64,000 nucleotides of DNA from Sinorhizobium alkalisoli (GCF_008932245.1 NZ_CP034909.1:2170001-2234000), one strand, 5' to 3'; numbered from the stretch's first letter, positions 43,630 through 53,760 are shown. Translations and numbers: made by a program. The notes: generated by a model from the sequence alone, not told the origin.

Positions 43630-44691
43630 ATGAGTTTCCTGTCACTGACCAACATCAAGAAATCCTTCGGCCCGGTCCAGGTCGTGCACGATTTCAACAT
43701 GGGCATCGAGAAAGGCGAGTTCGTTTCTTTTCTCGGGCCTTCCGGCTGCGGCAAGACGACCATCCTCCGGATGATCGCCGGCTTCGAGACGCCCTCCGAC
43801 GGGAGGATCACGATAGACGGCAAGGACCAGGGTTCGCTCAAGCCCAACCAGCGCAATATCGGCATGGTGTTCCAGGCCTATGCGCTGTTCCCCAACATGA
43901 ACGTGCACGACAATGTCGCCTTCGGCCTCAAGGTGGCCGGCGCTTCCAGGTCGGAAATCGATACTCGGGTGAAGCAGATGCTCGGGCTCATCAAGCTCGA
44001 CCACCTGGCGGACCGTTTCCCCTATCAGATGTCCGGCGGTCAGCAGCAGCGTGTGGCGCTGGCCCGCGCCCTTGCGGTGAAGCCGCAGGTGCTGCTGCTC
44101 GACGAACCTCTCTCGGCGCTCGATGCGAAGATCCGCGTCTCGCTACGCGAAGAAATCCGGCAGATCCAGCAGCAGCTCGGCATTACCACCGTGTTCGTCA
44201 CGCATGACCAGGAGGAGGCGCTGTCGATCTCCGATCGCATCGTCGTCATGAATGCCGGGCGCGCCGACCAGATCGGCACGCCTTTCGAGATCTACAACAC
44301 GCCGGCGACCCGATTCGTCGCCTCCTTCGTCGGCACGCTCAACATCATCGAGGCCAAGGTGGCCGACCCGGCCACCGGTGCCGTCATGGTGGGCGACCAA
44401 CCGGTTACTCTGGCGGAGCCAATTGCCAACCTGAAGGGTGGCGACACGATCTCGCTTGCCTTGCGGCCGGAGGCAGGCTCCATAGCCGAGAGCGCCAGCG
44501 GCGATACATCGCTTGTCGGCGAGGTCGAAGCGACGAACTTCCTCGGCTCGGTCATCCGCACCAGGCTGCGCGTGGGCAATGACCTGATCTCTTTCGACAT
44601 GTTTAACAATCCCGGCGTCGTGCCGCCGTCTTACGGCGAGAGCGTCAAACTGCGTTTCGCCGCCAAGGACCTGCTGGTGATCCGCGAATAG
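43630..44691 (+). CDS. ABC transporter ATP-binding protein
   Basis: A 353-residue ATPase: Walker A GPSGCGKTT (36-44), Q-loop MVFQAYALFP, signature MSGGQQQRVALARAL, Walker B LLLDEPLSALD and switch FVTHDQEEALS. A C-terminal TOBE domain (about 270-350) is typical of the polyamine/iron/AEP importer subclass. It closes the four-gene importer operon and is followed by a GC-rich stem. Confidence 0.93.
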   Translation: MSFLSLTNIKKSFGPVQVVHDFNMGIEKGEFVSFLGPSGCGKTTILRMIAGFETPSDGRITIDGKDQGSLKPNQRNIGMVFQAYALFPNMNVHDNVAFGLKVAGASRSEIDTRVKQMLGLIKLDHLADRFPYQMSGGQQQRVALARALAVKPQVLLLDEPLSALDAKIRVSLREEIRQIQQQLGITTVFVTHDQEEALSISDRIVVMNAGRADQIGTPFEIYNTPATRFVASFVGTLNIIEAKVADPATGAVMVGDQPVTLAEPIANLKGGDTISLALRPEAGSIAESASGDTSLVGEVEATNFLGSVIRTRLRVGNDLISFDMFNNPGVVPPSYGESVKLRFAAKDLLVIRE

Positions 44692-44700
44692 GCCCTGCCT

Positions 44701-44728
44701 CCCGGCCGCGACCTCTCCTGCGGCCGGG
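44701..44728 (+). terminator. GC-rich hairpin after the ABC operon
   Basis: CCCGGCCGC (44701-44709) pairs with GCGGCCGGG (44720-44728) in a perfect 9-bp stem, 10 bp after the ATPase stop. There is no clean U-run (GTGCCCCGAAAAAATC follows), so termination may be partial. Confidence 0.45.
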
Positions 44729-44779
44729 TGCCCCGAAAAAATCTGTCGTGATTTCTCGCTTTTTCGTCGTTCACCGCAT

Positions 44780-44807
44780 TTGACCGGCGCCGAGCCGTCT
44801 CTATAGT
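44780..44807 (+). promoter_or_regulatory. Sigma70 promoter for the FMN riboswitch transcript
   Basis: TTGACC (44780-44785), 16-bp spacer, TATAGT (44802-44807). The transcription start would fall near 44814, exactly at the 5' strand of riboswitch helix P1. Confidence 0.6.
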
Positions 44808-44813
44808 CGCGAG

Positions 44814-45578
<765 letters not shown>

Positions 45579-45656
45579 CGGTCTCGTTCAATTCGGAAGG
45601 AGGGCGCAGCAGGGGCGCGCCATCCTTCTTTCTGAACCCATGAGGAATCATTGCTC

Positions 45657-46460
45657 TCAATGTCCGAGACTATTGATGTAGAGCGACAGGAGTTGCGTCT
45701 GCGAGGAGATGCCGAGCTTGCGGTAGACGTTGCGACGATGGACTTTCACGGTCCCGGTCGAAATGCCGAGCTTCAATCCGATCGACTCCGATGAATGCCC
45801 CTGCAGCACGAGTTCGATGATCGAAGTCTCCCGCTCCGTGAGGTTGAGATGTCGCCAGACACCATCAGCGGGCGGATGCGTCGCCTTGCGGCGGTTCCGA
45901 CCGGTTTTTGCGAGCGCCGCGTCGAAGCGGCGGTCGAGATCGGCCCAATGGTGCCGTACCAGCGCTGCGACGAGCGGTTCGACCTTCTTGAGCAGCGCGA
46001 ATTCCGCCGCGCTGAAGCTGCCGGTCGCTTCCCGCCGCATCAGCGATAGGACGACGGTCACCTGCCCGCTCACTGGAACAAAGAAGCCTACCTCCTCCGC
46101 AAGACCGGTCTGCACATAGTAGGTGCGGTAATATTCGCTGGAGAAGAAGCGATCGGGGGCGAGTTCCCGCATCCGCCAGACCCCCGGCTTCGGCGCGCAG
46201 GCGGCATGATAGAAAGGATCGAGCAGATAGGGGCCGGCCTGGTACAGGCTCACGAAGAGCACATGCTCCTTCGCGTTGAACGTGCTGAAGAGATCGAGCG
46301 GCCGTTCTTTTCCCCGATATGCGAAGACGACGACATAGTCGAAACTCATCAGGCTCAGCATCAGCCGTCGGAACGTGTTTCCGAGAGCCTCGTCCTCCAT
46401 CGAGGCGCCGTCCACCAAAGACGCTGTGACCCGAAAAAGTCCCTCGAAGTCGATGCCCAA
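45657..46460 (-). CDS. LuxR-family transcriptional regulator
   Basis: A 267-residue regulator with a C-terminal LuxR/GerE HTH (LTERETSIIELVLQGHSSESIGLKLGISTGTVKVHRRNVYRKLG in family order; helix 8-9 region about 205-250). The N-terminal domain of about 180 residues carries no recognised sensor family. There is no receiver-type aspartate pattern, so it is not a response regulator. A TTG at 46460 preceded by GGGAGG is the most plausible start; a longer frame to 46640 runs through the divergent promoter region. It faces a polyamine-type ABC operon and likely controls it. Confidence 0.82.
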   Translation of the reverse strand: MGIDFEGLFRVTASLVDGASMEDEALGNTFRRLMLSLMSFDYVVVFAYRGKERPLDLFSTFNAKEHVLFVSLYQAGPYLLDPFYHAACAPKPGVWRMRELAPDRFFSSEYYRTYYVQTGLAEEVGFFVPVSGQVTVVLSLMRREATGSFSAAEFALLKKVEPLVAALVRHHWADLDRRFDAALAKTGRNRRKATHPPADGVWRHLNLTERETSIIELVLQGHSSESIGLKLGISTGTVKVHRRNVYRKLGISSQTQLLSLYINSLGH

Positions 46461-46536
46461 ATCGCCCTCCCGGCCCGTTCCCGCCCTGCAGCGCGTCCGC
46501 GGATATACTCCTGCCACAGGCCAATTCGCGCTTAAA

Positions 46537-46552
46537 TACCTCTCTTGGGGTA
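46537..46552. promoter_or_regulatory. Candidate operator between LuxR-type regulator and ABC operon
   Basis: TACCTCTCTTGGGGTA is an imperfect 16-bp dyad (TACCTC/GGGGTA) in the 195-bp divergent intergenic region. Location suggests a LuxR-type binding site; not otherwise supported. Confidence 0.3.
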
Positions 46553-46655
46553 TATACCTGCACGCCCTCATCTGACTAGGCTGCTTATCAATGACGGGGG
46601 GACGAGGCGGCGCCAAACCGTGAACGATCTCCGATAACAACCGCAGGGAACAGAC

Positions 46656-47735
46656 GTGGGATCCGCTTCGACGAACGATATTGAATTCCGTTCGGTCGCC
46701 AAACGCTATGGCAGCGTGACGGCCGTGTCCGGCATCGACCTAGCGGTTCCCAAGGGCGCCTTCGTCGCCTTGCTCGGCCCGTCCGGCTGCGGCAAGACCA
46801 CATGCCTGAGGATGATCGGCGGTTTCGAGCAGCCGAGCGAGGGGACCGTTCATATCGGTGGCGAAGCGGTGAACGGCGTGCCTGCCTATCGCCGGCCGGT
46901 CAACATGGTATTCCAGCACTATGCGCTGTTTCCCCATCTCGACGTCGCGCAGAACGTCGCCTACGGGCTGAAGCAGATGCGCCCGCGCATCGCCGCCGCC
47001 GAAATAGGCCGGCGGACACAGGAAGCGCTGGAAATGGTGCGCCTCGGCGGCTTTGCGAAGCGCCGCATCCACGAAATGTCGGGCGGACAGCAGCAGCGAG
47101 TCGCACTCGCGCGCGCCATTGTCAACAAGCCTAAGGTGCTGCTTCTCGACGAACCGCTCGCCGCCCTCGACAAGAAGCTGCGCACCGCCATGCAGATCGA
47201 GTTGCAGAGCCTGCAGCGCGAGCTCGGCATCACATTTGTGCTCGTGACGCACGACCAGGAGGAGGCGCTGTCGATGAGCGACCTCGTCTGCGTCATGAAC
47301 GCCGGCCGGATCATTCAGGTCGGCACGCCCGAGGAGATCTATGACCGGCCGGCGACGCTCTTCGTCGCCGATTTTGTCGGCAAGACCAACCGCATCGCCG
47401 CCACGATCGAGCCCGGCGCGGGTCCGATCCGGCTCGCGAACGGCCTGGGATTGACAAAACCCGCGCGGGTGAACGGTACCGTCGGCGCCGCCATGGTGGC
47501 GCTGCGCCCGGAGGCGATCCGTCTCGTGCGCGACGGTGCCTCGACGCTCGAGGGCACCGTCACCCATCGCATCTTTCTCGGTTCTTCGGTGGAATATTCC
47601 GTCGAGGTCGACGGCCTCGGCGATTTTCTGGTGACCGCCGACCGCCGAGCCCTCGTCGAAAGCGAGCTCGCCGAACCGGGAGAAAGGATCGGTCTCAGCT
47701 TCGATGCGAACGCAATGCATATCTTCCCGGCCTGA
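46656..47735 (+). CDS. Polyamine-type ABC transporter ATP-binding protein (PotA-like)
   Basis: A 359-residue ATPase: GPSGCGKTT Walker A, MVFQHYALFPH Q-loop, MSGGQQQRVALARAI signature, LLLDEPLAALD Walker B, VTHDQEEALSMSD switch, then a C-terminal TOBE_2 domain with MVALRPEAIRL. The start is GTG 46656 after CAGGGAA. First gene of an operon with a PotD/F-like receptor, two permeases and an SDR. Confidence 0.92.
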   Translation: MGSASTNDIEFRSVAKRYGSVTAVSGIDLAVPKGAFVALLGPSGCGKTTCLRMIGGFEQPSEGTVHIGGEAVNGVPAYRRPVNMVFQHYALFPHLDVAQNVAYGLKQMRPRIAAAEIGRRTQEALEMVRLGGFAKRRIHEMSGGQQQRVALARAIVNKPKVLLLDEPLAALDKKLRTAMQIELQSLQRELGITFVLVTHDQEEALSMSDLVCVMNAGRIIQVGTPEEIYDRPATLFVADFVGKTNRIAATIEPGAGPIRLANGLGLTKPARVNGTVGAAMVALRPEAIRLVRDGASTLEGTVTHRIFLGSSVEYSVEVDGLGDFLVTADRRALVESELAEPGERIGLSFDANAMHIFPA

Positions 47736-47785
47736 CCGGCCGGTCTGCTGCCATAAATGCCTGTCAAGAACAAGGGAACAGCGTC

Positions 47786-48946
47786 ATGACCAAGTGGTAC
47801 AGAGAAAATGCCCCAATCACTGCAGTGAAGCTCGCCGACGAACTGATGCGCCTGAAGCGCGGCTCGGTCTCACGGCGGCATTTCCTCGGCGTAACCGGCC
47901 TCGGCCTCGCCGCCGCTGTCCTGGCACGCCAGCCCGGCCTCTTCAATTCAACCGTTTTCGCCGGCGATCTCGGCAGCCAGATGTCGATCGCCACCTGGCC
48001 GAACTATCACGATCCCGCCACCTTCGAAGCCTTCACCGCTGCCACCGGCGTCGCCGTCGAGGTCAATGTCTTCGGTTCGAATGAAGAGATGCTCGCGAAG
48101 CTGCAGGCGGGCGGCACCGGCTGGGACCTGTTCGTTCCCACCAATTATACGATCTCGACCTATGTCAAGCTCGGCCTGATCGACGAACTGGACATGGGAC
48201 AATTGCCGAACTTCGATGCGTCGACCGAGAATGCGCGCTTCACCCATGAGGGCATGGTCGACGGCAGGACCTATGCGGTTCCCAAGAACTGGGGAACGAC
48301 CGGCATTGCGGTGAACACGAGCAAGATCAAAGCGCCGGTATCCAGCTGGAAGGACTTCTTCGAGGTGGCGATGTCGGAGGCCGACGGCCGCACAATGGTG
48401 CATGATTATCAGTTGACCACCATCGGCAATGCGCTCGTCTCGCTCGGCTACTCCTTCAACTCGATCAAGCCGGAGGAGTTGGCCAAGGCTGAGGAACTGT
48501 TGCTCCGCGTCAAGCCGCATCTCTACGCGATCAACAGCGACTACCAGCCGGCGATGCGCGCGACCGATGCCTGGATGACCATGTGCTGGACCAATGACGG
48601 CGCCCAGCTCAACCGCGACATGCCGGAGATCGAGTACGTGCTCGGCAAGGACGGCGGCGAGATCTGGACGGACTTCTATGCCATCCCGAAAAGCGCCGCC
48701 AACAAGCCGGCCGGCTATGCGCTGCTCAATTACCTGATGGCGCCGGAAAACGCAGTCAAGGAGCACATCGCCAACGGCGCGCCGACCACCGATAGCCGCG
48801 TGCTGAAGCTGCTGCCGGAGGAGGTCACCTCGAACAAGATCGTCTATCCGGACGAGGCGTCGCTGACGCCGCTCGAGTTCGGCGCCGCCGTGACCTTGAC
48901 CGACCCTGGTCGCGCCGAGCTGATGGCCCGCTTCAAGTCCGCCTGA
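47786..48946 (+). CDS. Polyamine-type ABC transporter substrate-binding protein (PotD/PotF-like)
   Basis: A 386-residue periplasmic receptor with a Tat signal (SVSRRHFLGVTGLGLAAAVL). The SBP_bac_8 fold is recognised by MSIATWPNYHDPATFEAF, VEVNVFGSNEEMLAKLQAGG and DLFVPTNYTISTYVKLGLID, close to PotD/PotF. The polyamine-site acidic and aromatic residues are only partly evident, so the ligand may be another cation such as a betaine. Gene order ATPase-receptor-permease-permease is typical. Confidence 0.88.
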   Translation: MTKWYRENAPITAVKLADELMRLKRGSVSRRHFLGVTGLGLAAAVLARQPGLFNSTVFAGDLGSQMSIATWPNYHDPATFEAFTAATGVAVEVNVFGSNEEMLAKLQAGGTGWDLFVPTNYTISTYVKLGLIDELDMGQLPNFDASTENARFTHEGMVDGRTYAVPKNWGTTGIAVNTSKIKAPVSSWKDFFEVAMSEADGRTMVHDYQLTTIGNALVSLGYSFNSIKPEELAKAEELLLRVKPHLYAINSDYQPAMRATDAWMTMCWTNDGAQLNRDMPEIEYVLGKDGGEIWTDFYAIPKSAANKPAGYALLNYLMAPENAVKEHIANGAPTTDSRVLKLLPEEVTSNKIVYPDEASLTPLEFGAAVTLTDPGRAELMARFKSA

Positions 48947-49010
48947 CCCGTCACAGACAGCCTTTTCCCTCTCATCCGGCACGGCAATCCGAAATCTGGC
49001 CGAAGTCTGG

Positions 49011-49913
49011 ATGGGGGGGACAAGTTCAACAGCACCCGGCCGATCCCTCATGCGTGCAGCAAACAGGAAGAGGAATCTCGTAACGGCGGCGCTCATTGCG
49101 CCGGCAGCCGGCTGGCTCTCCGTCTTCCTCGTCCTGCCGTTCATCGCTATGCTCGTCTTCGCCTTTGGCGAACGGGCGCCCGAGGGCGGCTATCAGCCGG
49201 CCTTCACCTTCGCGCAGTTCGCCAATCTGCCGACGCGCGCCACCGCCTTCTGGAACACGCTGATGCTGGCGCCGGCCGGGGCCTTCCTCTGCCTGCTGGT
49301 TGCCTACCCAACCGCGTATTATCTCGCGGTGAAGGCAAATCCGCGCTACCGGCTCATCCTCGTCTCGCTCGTCGTGGTGCCGTTCTGGACGAGCCTTCTC
49401 GTGCGCACCTATGCGTGGATGTACATCCTTGGATCGCGCGGAATCCCCAATCTTCTGTCGATGATCGGCATTGAGGACGTGCGCCTGCTCAACACCCCGG
49501 GCGCCGTCCTGCTCGGCATCGTCTATGGCTACCTACCGCTGATGATCATGCCGATCTACGTGAGCCTCGAGAAGCTCGATCGCAGGCTCCTGGAGGCATC
49601 GGCCGATCTCGGGGCGAAACCCGTCTCCACCTTTTTCGGCGTCACGCTGCCACTCTCCCTACCCGGCGTCATGACAGGGGTCGCGCTTGTCACCATCCTG
49701 CTCCTCGGCGAGTATCTGATCCCGCAACTCCTCGGCGGCGGCAAGGTCTTCTTCATCGGCAACGCGCTCGTCGATCTCTTCCTGCAATCGCGCAACTGGC
49801 CCTTCGGCTCGGCGATCGCCGTTACGCTCGTCGCCGTAGTTGTCGTGGTGCTGATGGCGGCGATGCGGATCGCCTGGAAAATAGCCGGAACGCGGCAGGT
49901 GGATCTCGTCTGA
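49011..49913 (+). CDS. Polyamine-type ABC transporter permease (PotB-like)
   Basis: A 300-residue permease with six predicted helices. The EAA loop is LEASADLGAKPVSTFFGVTLPLSLPGV, and the N-terminal helix begins LVTAALIAPAAGWLSVFLVLPF. ATG 49011 gives a short hydrophilic leader; ATG 49050 (MRAANRKR) is a credible alternative start. The stop overlaps the next ATG (TGATG). Confidence 0.9.
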   Translation: MGGTSSTAPGRSLMRAANRKRNLVTAALIAPAAGWLSVFLVLPFIAMLVFAFGERAPEGGYQPAFTFAQFANLPTRATAFWNTLMLAPAGAFLCLLVAYPTAYYLAVKANPRYRLILVSLVVVPFWTSLLVRTYAWMYILGSRGIPNLLSMIGIEDVRLLNTPGAVLLGIVYGYLPLMIMPIYVSLEKLDRRLLEASADLGAKPVSTFFGVTLPLSLPGVMTGVALVTILLLGEYLIPQLLGGGKVFFIGNALVDLFLQSRNWPFGSAIAVTLVAVVVVVLMAAMRIAWKIAGTRQVDLV

Positions 49914-50731
49914 TGCGCGCCTTTCTCTCCGCCGTTTATCTGTTCCTCTACGCGCCGATCGCCCTCGTCGTGCTGTTCTCCTTCAACGCAGGTCGAAATG
50001 CGAGCGAGTTCACCGGCTTTTCCACCGCTTGGTACGGCAAGGCGCTCTCGAACACCTTTCTCGTCGCCGCGCTGCAGAACAGCCTGATCATCGCCTTCAC
50101 CAGCGCCGTGCTCGCCGCGATCTTCGGCACGATGGCGGCGCTCGGGCTGGAACGGCTCAGGCCGCGGATGCGCGCGCTCTTCGATGCGCTGCTTGCCGCG
50201 GCGATCGTGGTGCCGGGCGTCGTCATCGGCATCGCTACGCTTGTCGCCCTCGTCGCGCTCTTTTCCATCGTCAATCCGGCACTCGCGAACCTTTGGCCGG
50301 GGGAGCGGCCGCCGCAACTCGGGCTCGGCTATGGCTCGATCATCGCCGCGCACGGGCTGTTCTCAATGGCGCTCGTCACCATGATCGTCAAGGCGCGCAT
50401 CGCAAGCCTCGGCCGCGACATCGTCGAAGCGTCGAGCGACCTCTACGCGACGCCACTGACGACCTTCCGACTGATCGTGCTGCCGCAGATCCTGCCGTCG
50501 ATCCTCGCCGGCTTCCTGCTCGCCTTCACCTTTTCCTTTGACGACTTCATCATCGCCTTCTTTGTCGCGGGCTCGAAAACGACGCTGCCGATTTACGTCT
50601 TCGCATCGATCCGCCGCGGCGTGACGCCCGAGATCAACGCGATCGCGACGATGGTGCTGGCCGCATCGCTGCTCCTCATTTTGAGTGCTCGCCTGTTGAT
50701 GCGCGAAAAGAAAAGCAAATCCGGGGAGTGA
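49913..50731 (+). CDS. Polyamine-type ABC transporter permease (PotC-like)
   Basis: A 272-residue permease with six helices, the EAA loop VEASSDLYATPLTTFRLIVLPQILPSI and the PotC-like stretch FDDFIIAFFVAGSKTTLPIYVFASIRRGVTPEINA. Overlaps the upstream stop and is 4 bp from the SDR start, so transporter and dehydrogenase are one transcription unit. Confidence 0.92.
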   Translation: MRAFLSAVYLFLYAPIALVVLFSFNAGRNASEFTGFSTAWYGKALSNTFLVAALQNSLIIAFTSAVLAAIFGTMAALGLERLRPRMRALFDALLAAAIVVPGVVIGIATLVALVALFSIVNPALANLWPGERPPQLGLGYGSIIAAHGLFSMALVTMIVKARIASLGRDIVEASSDLYATPLTTFRLIVLPQILPSILAGFLLAFTFSFDDFIIAFFVAGSKTTLPIYVFASIRRGVTPEINAIATMVLAASLLLILSARLLMREKKSKSGE

Positions 50732-50735
50732 AACG

Positions 50736-51497
50736 ATGATTCTGAAAGACCGGATCGCCATCGTCACCGGAGCGGGCTCCGGCATCGGCAGGGCTGGCGC
50801 CGCCATGATGGCGCGCGAGGGCGCCCATGTCGTCATCATCGACCGCAGTCGGGAGGCTGCGGAAGCAACGGCAGTCTCGATCGCCGGCGCGGGCGGCAGC
50901 GCCGAAGCACTCGCCGTCGACGTCACTGATGACGCCGCGCTTTCGCATGGCGTCGCCGATGTGCTCGACCGCCACGGCCGCGTCGACATCCTGCACAACC
51001 ATGCCGGAGCCCAGGTCGCGGGCGACCTCGAAGGGGTCGACGTCGAGGGTTTCGACCGGTCCTGGAAGCTGAACGTGCGCGCCCATTTCATGGCGGCCCG
51101 GCTCGTCATGTCGTCTATGAAGCGCGCCGGCCGCGGCGTCATCCTCAACACCTCGTCTTCATCCGGCGTGCTCTATGACCGCGAGATGATCGCCTACACG
51201 ACGACGAAGCACGCGGTGATCGCCATGACTCGGCAAATGGCCGGAGACTACGCAAAATTCGGAGTGCGGGTGAATGCGCTCTGCCCCGGATGGGTGGACA
51301 CGCCCTTCAACGAACCCTTCATTCGCCAGATGGGCGGTCGCGACGCGATCGAAGCCTATATCCGCGACAAGGTGCCGCTCGGCCGCTGGGCAAGCGTCGA
51401 GGAAATCGCCGAGTCGATCCTCTTCCTCGTCTCGGATCGGTCTTCCTACATCACCGGTCAGATCCTCGTGGCCGACGGGGGCGAGACGGTGGTCTGA
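50736..51497 (+). CDS. Short-chain dehydrogenase/reductase
   Basis: A 253-residue classical SDR: cofactor motif TGAGSGIG (11-18), catalytic Tyr154 and Lys158 in YTTTKHA, a preceding Ser in TSSSSGV, and the C-terminal SSYITGQILVADGG. An acidic residue after strand 2 (IIDRS) favours NAD. It ends the polyamine-type ABC operon and lies next to the carnitine locus, so it may oxidise an imported hydroxylated ammonium compound; this is inference. Confidence 0.88.
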   Translation: MILKDRIAIVTGAGSGIGRAGAAMMAREGAHVVIIDRSREAAEATAVSIAGAGGSAEALAVDVTDDAALSHGVADVLDRHGRVDILHNHAGAQVAGDLEGVDVEGFDRSWKLNVRAHFMAARLVMSSMKRAGRGVILNTSSSSGVLYDREMIAYTTTKHAVIAMTRQMAGDYAKFGVRVNALCPGWVDTPFNEPFIRQMGGRDAIEAYIRDKVPLGRWASVEEIAESILFLVSDRSSYITGQILVADGGETVV

Positions 51498-51586
51498 GTT
51501 TGAATCGGCGCCTCAGCACGACTCGGCAAGCCGCTGTTCCGACTCGGACAAATGCCGTCGTTGAACCGGGATATGAGATCATTGAA

Positions 51587-52558
51587 TCAGATTTTGAGCT
51601 TCAGCCGCCGGCGCGTCTCGCTCGGGCTCTCGCGATAGTGCGCCCGATAGCTGCGCGAGAACGATGAAGAGGAATTAAAGCCGGAAATCGCCGCGATATC
51701 GGCAAATTCCATCCGCGTCTCGATCACCTTGCGGCGTGCCGCATTAAGCCTCAGCGCCAGATAGTGCTCGTGCGGCGCAACCCCCATGGTCTCCCGGAAA
51801 AGGTCCTGCAGGTGCCGCGCGCTGACGCCGACGCGGCGCGCTAGCTTCGCAAGCGTCAGCGGCGCCTCGACGGTTTCCTCCATCAGCCTGACCGCCACGC
51901 CGACACGGGCATCGAGAATGCGCATGTTGCCGATCGCCGGCACCTGCAGGAGGTCCCCGCGGGTGCGCTCCTGCTCGTAAATGAAGAGGCGGGAGACTTC
52001 GAGCGCCAGCGAATAGCCATGCGCCCGCCGGATCAATTCCAGCATCAGATCAAGCGTGGGCAGCGATCCTCCGGTGGTGATGCGCTTGCCGTCTATGACG
52101 AAACGCTCGCGGACCATCGTCACCTGCGGATAGGTCGAGGCAAAATCCTCGAAATCCTCCCAATGCGTCGTCGCGGAGAAATTGTCGAGCAGGCTTGCCT
52201 CCGCAAGCAGCCAGGAGCCGGATTCGATCCCCGCCATCGCCACGCGGTGCCGCGCGGTCTGAGAAAGCAGCATCTTCAAATGCGAGGTGGCGCCGCGCCG
52301 CCAATTGTAGCTTGACAGCACGAAAAGTGGCGCCGTCTCGCGCTGCGGCCGGAACGCACCGGCGACAGGGATCGGGATGCCGCTCTTGGTCTCGATCGCC
52401 TCGCCGTCCGGACTGAACATCGTCCAACTGTAAAGGCTGCGTCCGGCAATCCGGTTGGCGGCCCGCAACGGCTCCACGACCGACGCGACGAGAATGAGAT
52501 TGGTCTCCGGCAGGACCAGCAGATCGATGTGCTGCACCTGCAAAGCAATGTCTTCCAT
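51587..52558 (-). CDS. GlxA-family AraC-type regulator (CdhR-like)
   Basis: A 323-residue regulator with an N-terminal DJ-1/PfpI-like domain (about 1-190; IDLLVLPETNLILVASVVEPLRAAN) and a C-terminal AraC HTH (about 215-320; TLAKLARRVGVSARHLQDLFRE). This architecture is that of CdhR, GbdR and ArgR-like activators of quaternary-amine and arginine catabolism. It is divergent from the dehydrocarnitine-cleaving enzyme, as cdhR is in pseudomonads. A TTCC-N6-GGAA dyad at 52599-52612 in the intergenic region is a possible site. Start ATG 52558. Confidence 0.87.
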   Translation of the reverse strand: MEDIALQVQHIDLLVLPETNLILVASVVEPLRAANRIAGRSLYSWTMFSPDGEAIETKSGIPIPVAGAFRPQRETAPLFVLSSYNWRRGATSHLKMLLSQTARHRVAMAGIESGSWLLAEASLLDNFSATTHWEDFEDFASTYPQVTMVRERFVIDGKRITTGGSLPTLDLMLELIRRAHGYSLALEVSRLFIYEQERTRGDLLQVPAIGNMRILDARVGVAVRLMEETVEAPLTLAKLARRVGVSARHLQDLFRETMGVAPHEHYLALRLNAARRKVIETRMEFADIAAISGFNSSSSFSRSYRAHYRESPSETRRRLKLKI

Positions 52559-52665
52559 TTGCGAAACTCCCCGCTCGTGCCGAGAATGTATAGGATCCTT
52601 CCGTTTATGGAAAGCAGCGGCGACCTTTCTGGCTCGTAATGGGCTCAACGAAAAGGGAGACAGCT

Positions 52666-53568
52666 ATGCCGCTCAGCATGAACCGAGAGGTTTTCATCAC
52701 CTGCGCAGTCACCGGTTCGGGGGACACCGTTTCGAAATCCAGCCACGTTCCGGTGACGCCGAAACAGATCGCCGAAGCCGCGGTCGACGCCGCCAGGGCG
52801 GGTGCCGCAATCGTCCATTGCCATGTCCGCGATCCGGAGACCGGTGCGCCCGCCCGCCGCCTTGATCTTTACAGGGAGGTGACCGACCGCATCCGCTCCG
52901 CCGATGTCGACGTAGTTCTCAACCTGACCGCGGGCATGGGCGGCGACCTCGTCTTCGGCAATGTCGAGAGCCCCTTTCCGTTAAACGAAAACGGCACGGA
53001 CATGGCCGGCGCCACCGAGCGCGTCTCCCATGTCGCCGAATGCCTGCCGGAGATCTGCACGCTCGACTGCGGCACGATGAACTTCTCGCTCGGCGACTAT
53101 GTCATGACCAACACGCCGTCCATGCTGCGCGAAATGGCGCGTCAGATGACGGCGCTTGGCGTGCGCCCGGAAATCGAGGCGTTCGACACCGGCCACCTCT
53201 GGTTCGCCAAGCAACTCGTCGAGGAAGGTCTGATCGAGGATCCGGTGCTGATCCAGCTCTGCATGGGCATTCCCTGGGGGGCGCCGGACGATCTCAACAC
53301 CTTCATGGCGATGGTAAACAACGTGCCGGCAAACTGGACATTCTCGGCCTTCTCGATCGGCCGCAACGCCATGGCCTATCCGGCCGCCGCGATCCTTGCC
53401 GGCGGCAATGTCCGCGTCGGCCTCGAGGACAATCTGTACGTCGCCAAGGGCCAGCTCGCGACCAACGCCCAGCTTGTCGAAAAGGCCGTATCGGTCATCG
53501 AAGGCATGGGCGCCAGGATCATCGGGCCGCAGGAGGTCCGCGAAAAGCTGAAGCTGACGAAGCGGTAA
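52666..53568 (+). CDS. BKACE family: dehydrocarnitine (3-keto acid) cleavage enzyme
   Basis: A 300-residue beta-keto acid cleavage enzyme. The zinc site is VHCHVRDP (His51, His53) with Glu254 in GLEDNLYV. The family reaction is beta-keto acid + acetyl-CoA to acetoacetate + a new CoA ester. Placed with a carnitine dehydrogenase-thioesterase fusion, it should convert dehydrocarnitine to acetoacetate and betainyl-CoA (the CdhC role). The start ATG 52666 has AAAGGGAGA upstream. First gene of the carnitine operon, divergent from the regulator. Confidence 0.9.
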   Translation: MPLSMNREVFITCAVTGSGDTVSKSSHVPVTPKQIAEAAVDAARAGAAIVHCHVRDPETGAPARRLDLYREVTDRIRSADVDVVLNLTAGMGGDLVFGNVESPFPLNENGTDMAGATERVSHVAECLPEICTLDCGTMNFSLGDYVMTNTPSMLREMARQMTALGVRPEIEAFDTGHLWFAKQLVEEGLIEDPVLIQLCMGIPWGAPDDLNTFMAMVNNVPANWTFSAFSIGRNAMAYPAAAILAGGNVRVGLEDNLYVAKGQLATNAQLVEKAVSVIEGMGARIIGPQEVREKLKLTKR

Positions 53569-53574
53569 GAACAC

Positions 53575-53760
53575 CCCTCCCCGCCCTCCCACAAGGGGGA
53601 GGGCTTACTGCGCGGTACTGCATGGGCCTGAAAGCTAGCGTCGGCACCTGTTGAGGCGTTGGGACGGAACAGCGGCAAGCACAGCGCAGCGAGGGACGAA
53701 AAGGACCTGGAGCCACCCATCCCTCCCCTTGTGGGAGGGTGGCCCGAAGGGCCGGAAGGG
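53575..53760. repeat. MITE-like element B with imperfect terminal inverted repeats
   Basis: The left arm CCCTCCCACAAGGGGGAGGG (about 53586-53605) and the right arm ACCCATCCCTCCCCTTGTGG then GAGGGT (about 53716-53741) are imperfect reverse complements, sharing the CCTCCCACAAGGGG core with elements A and C. It occupies almost the whole gap between the BKACE gene and the dehydrogenase fusion. Confidence 0.6.
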
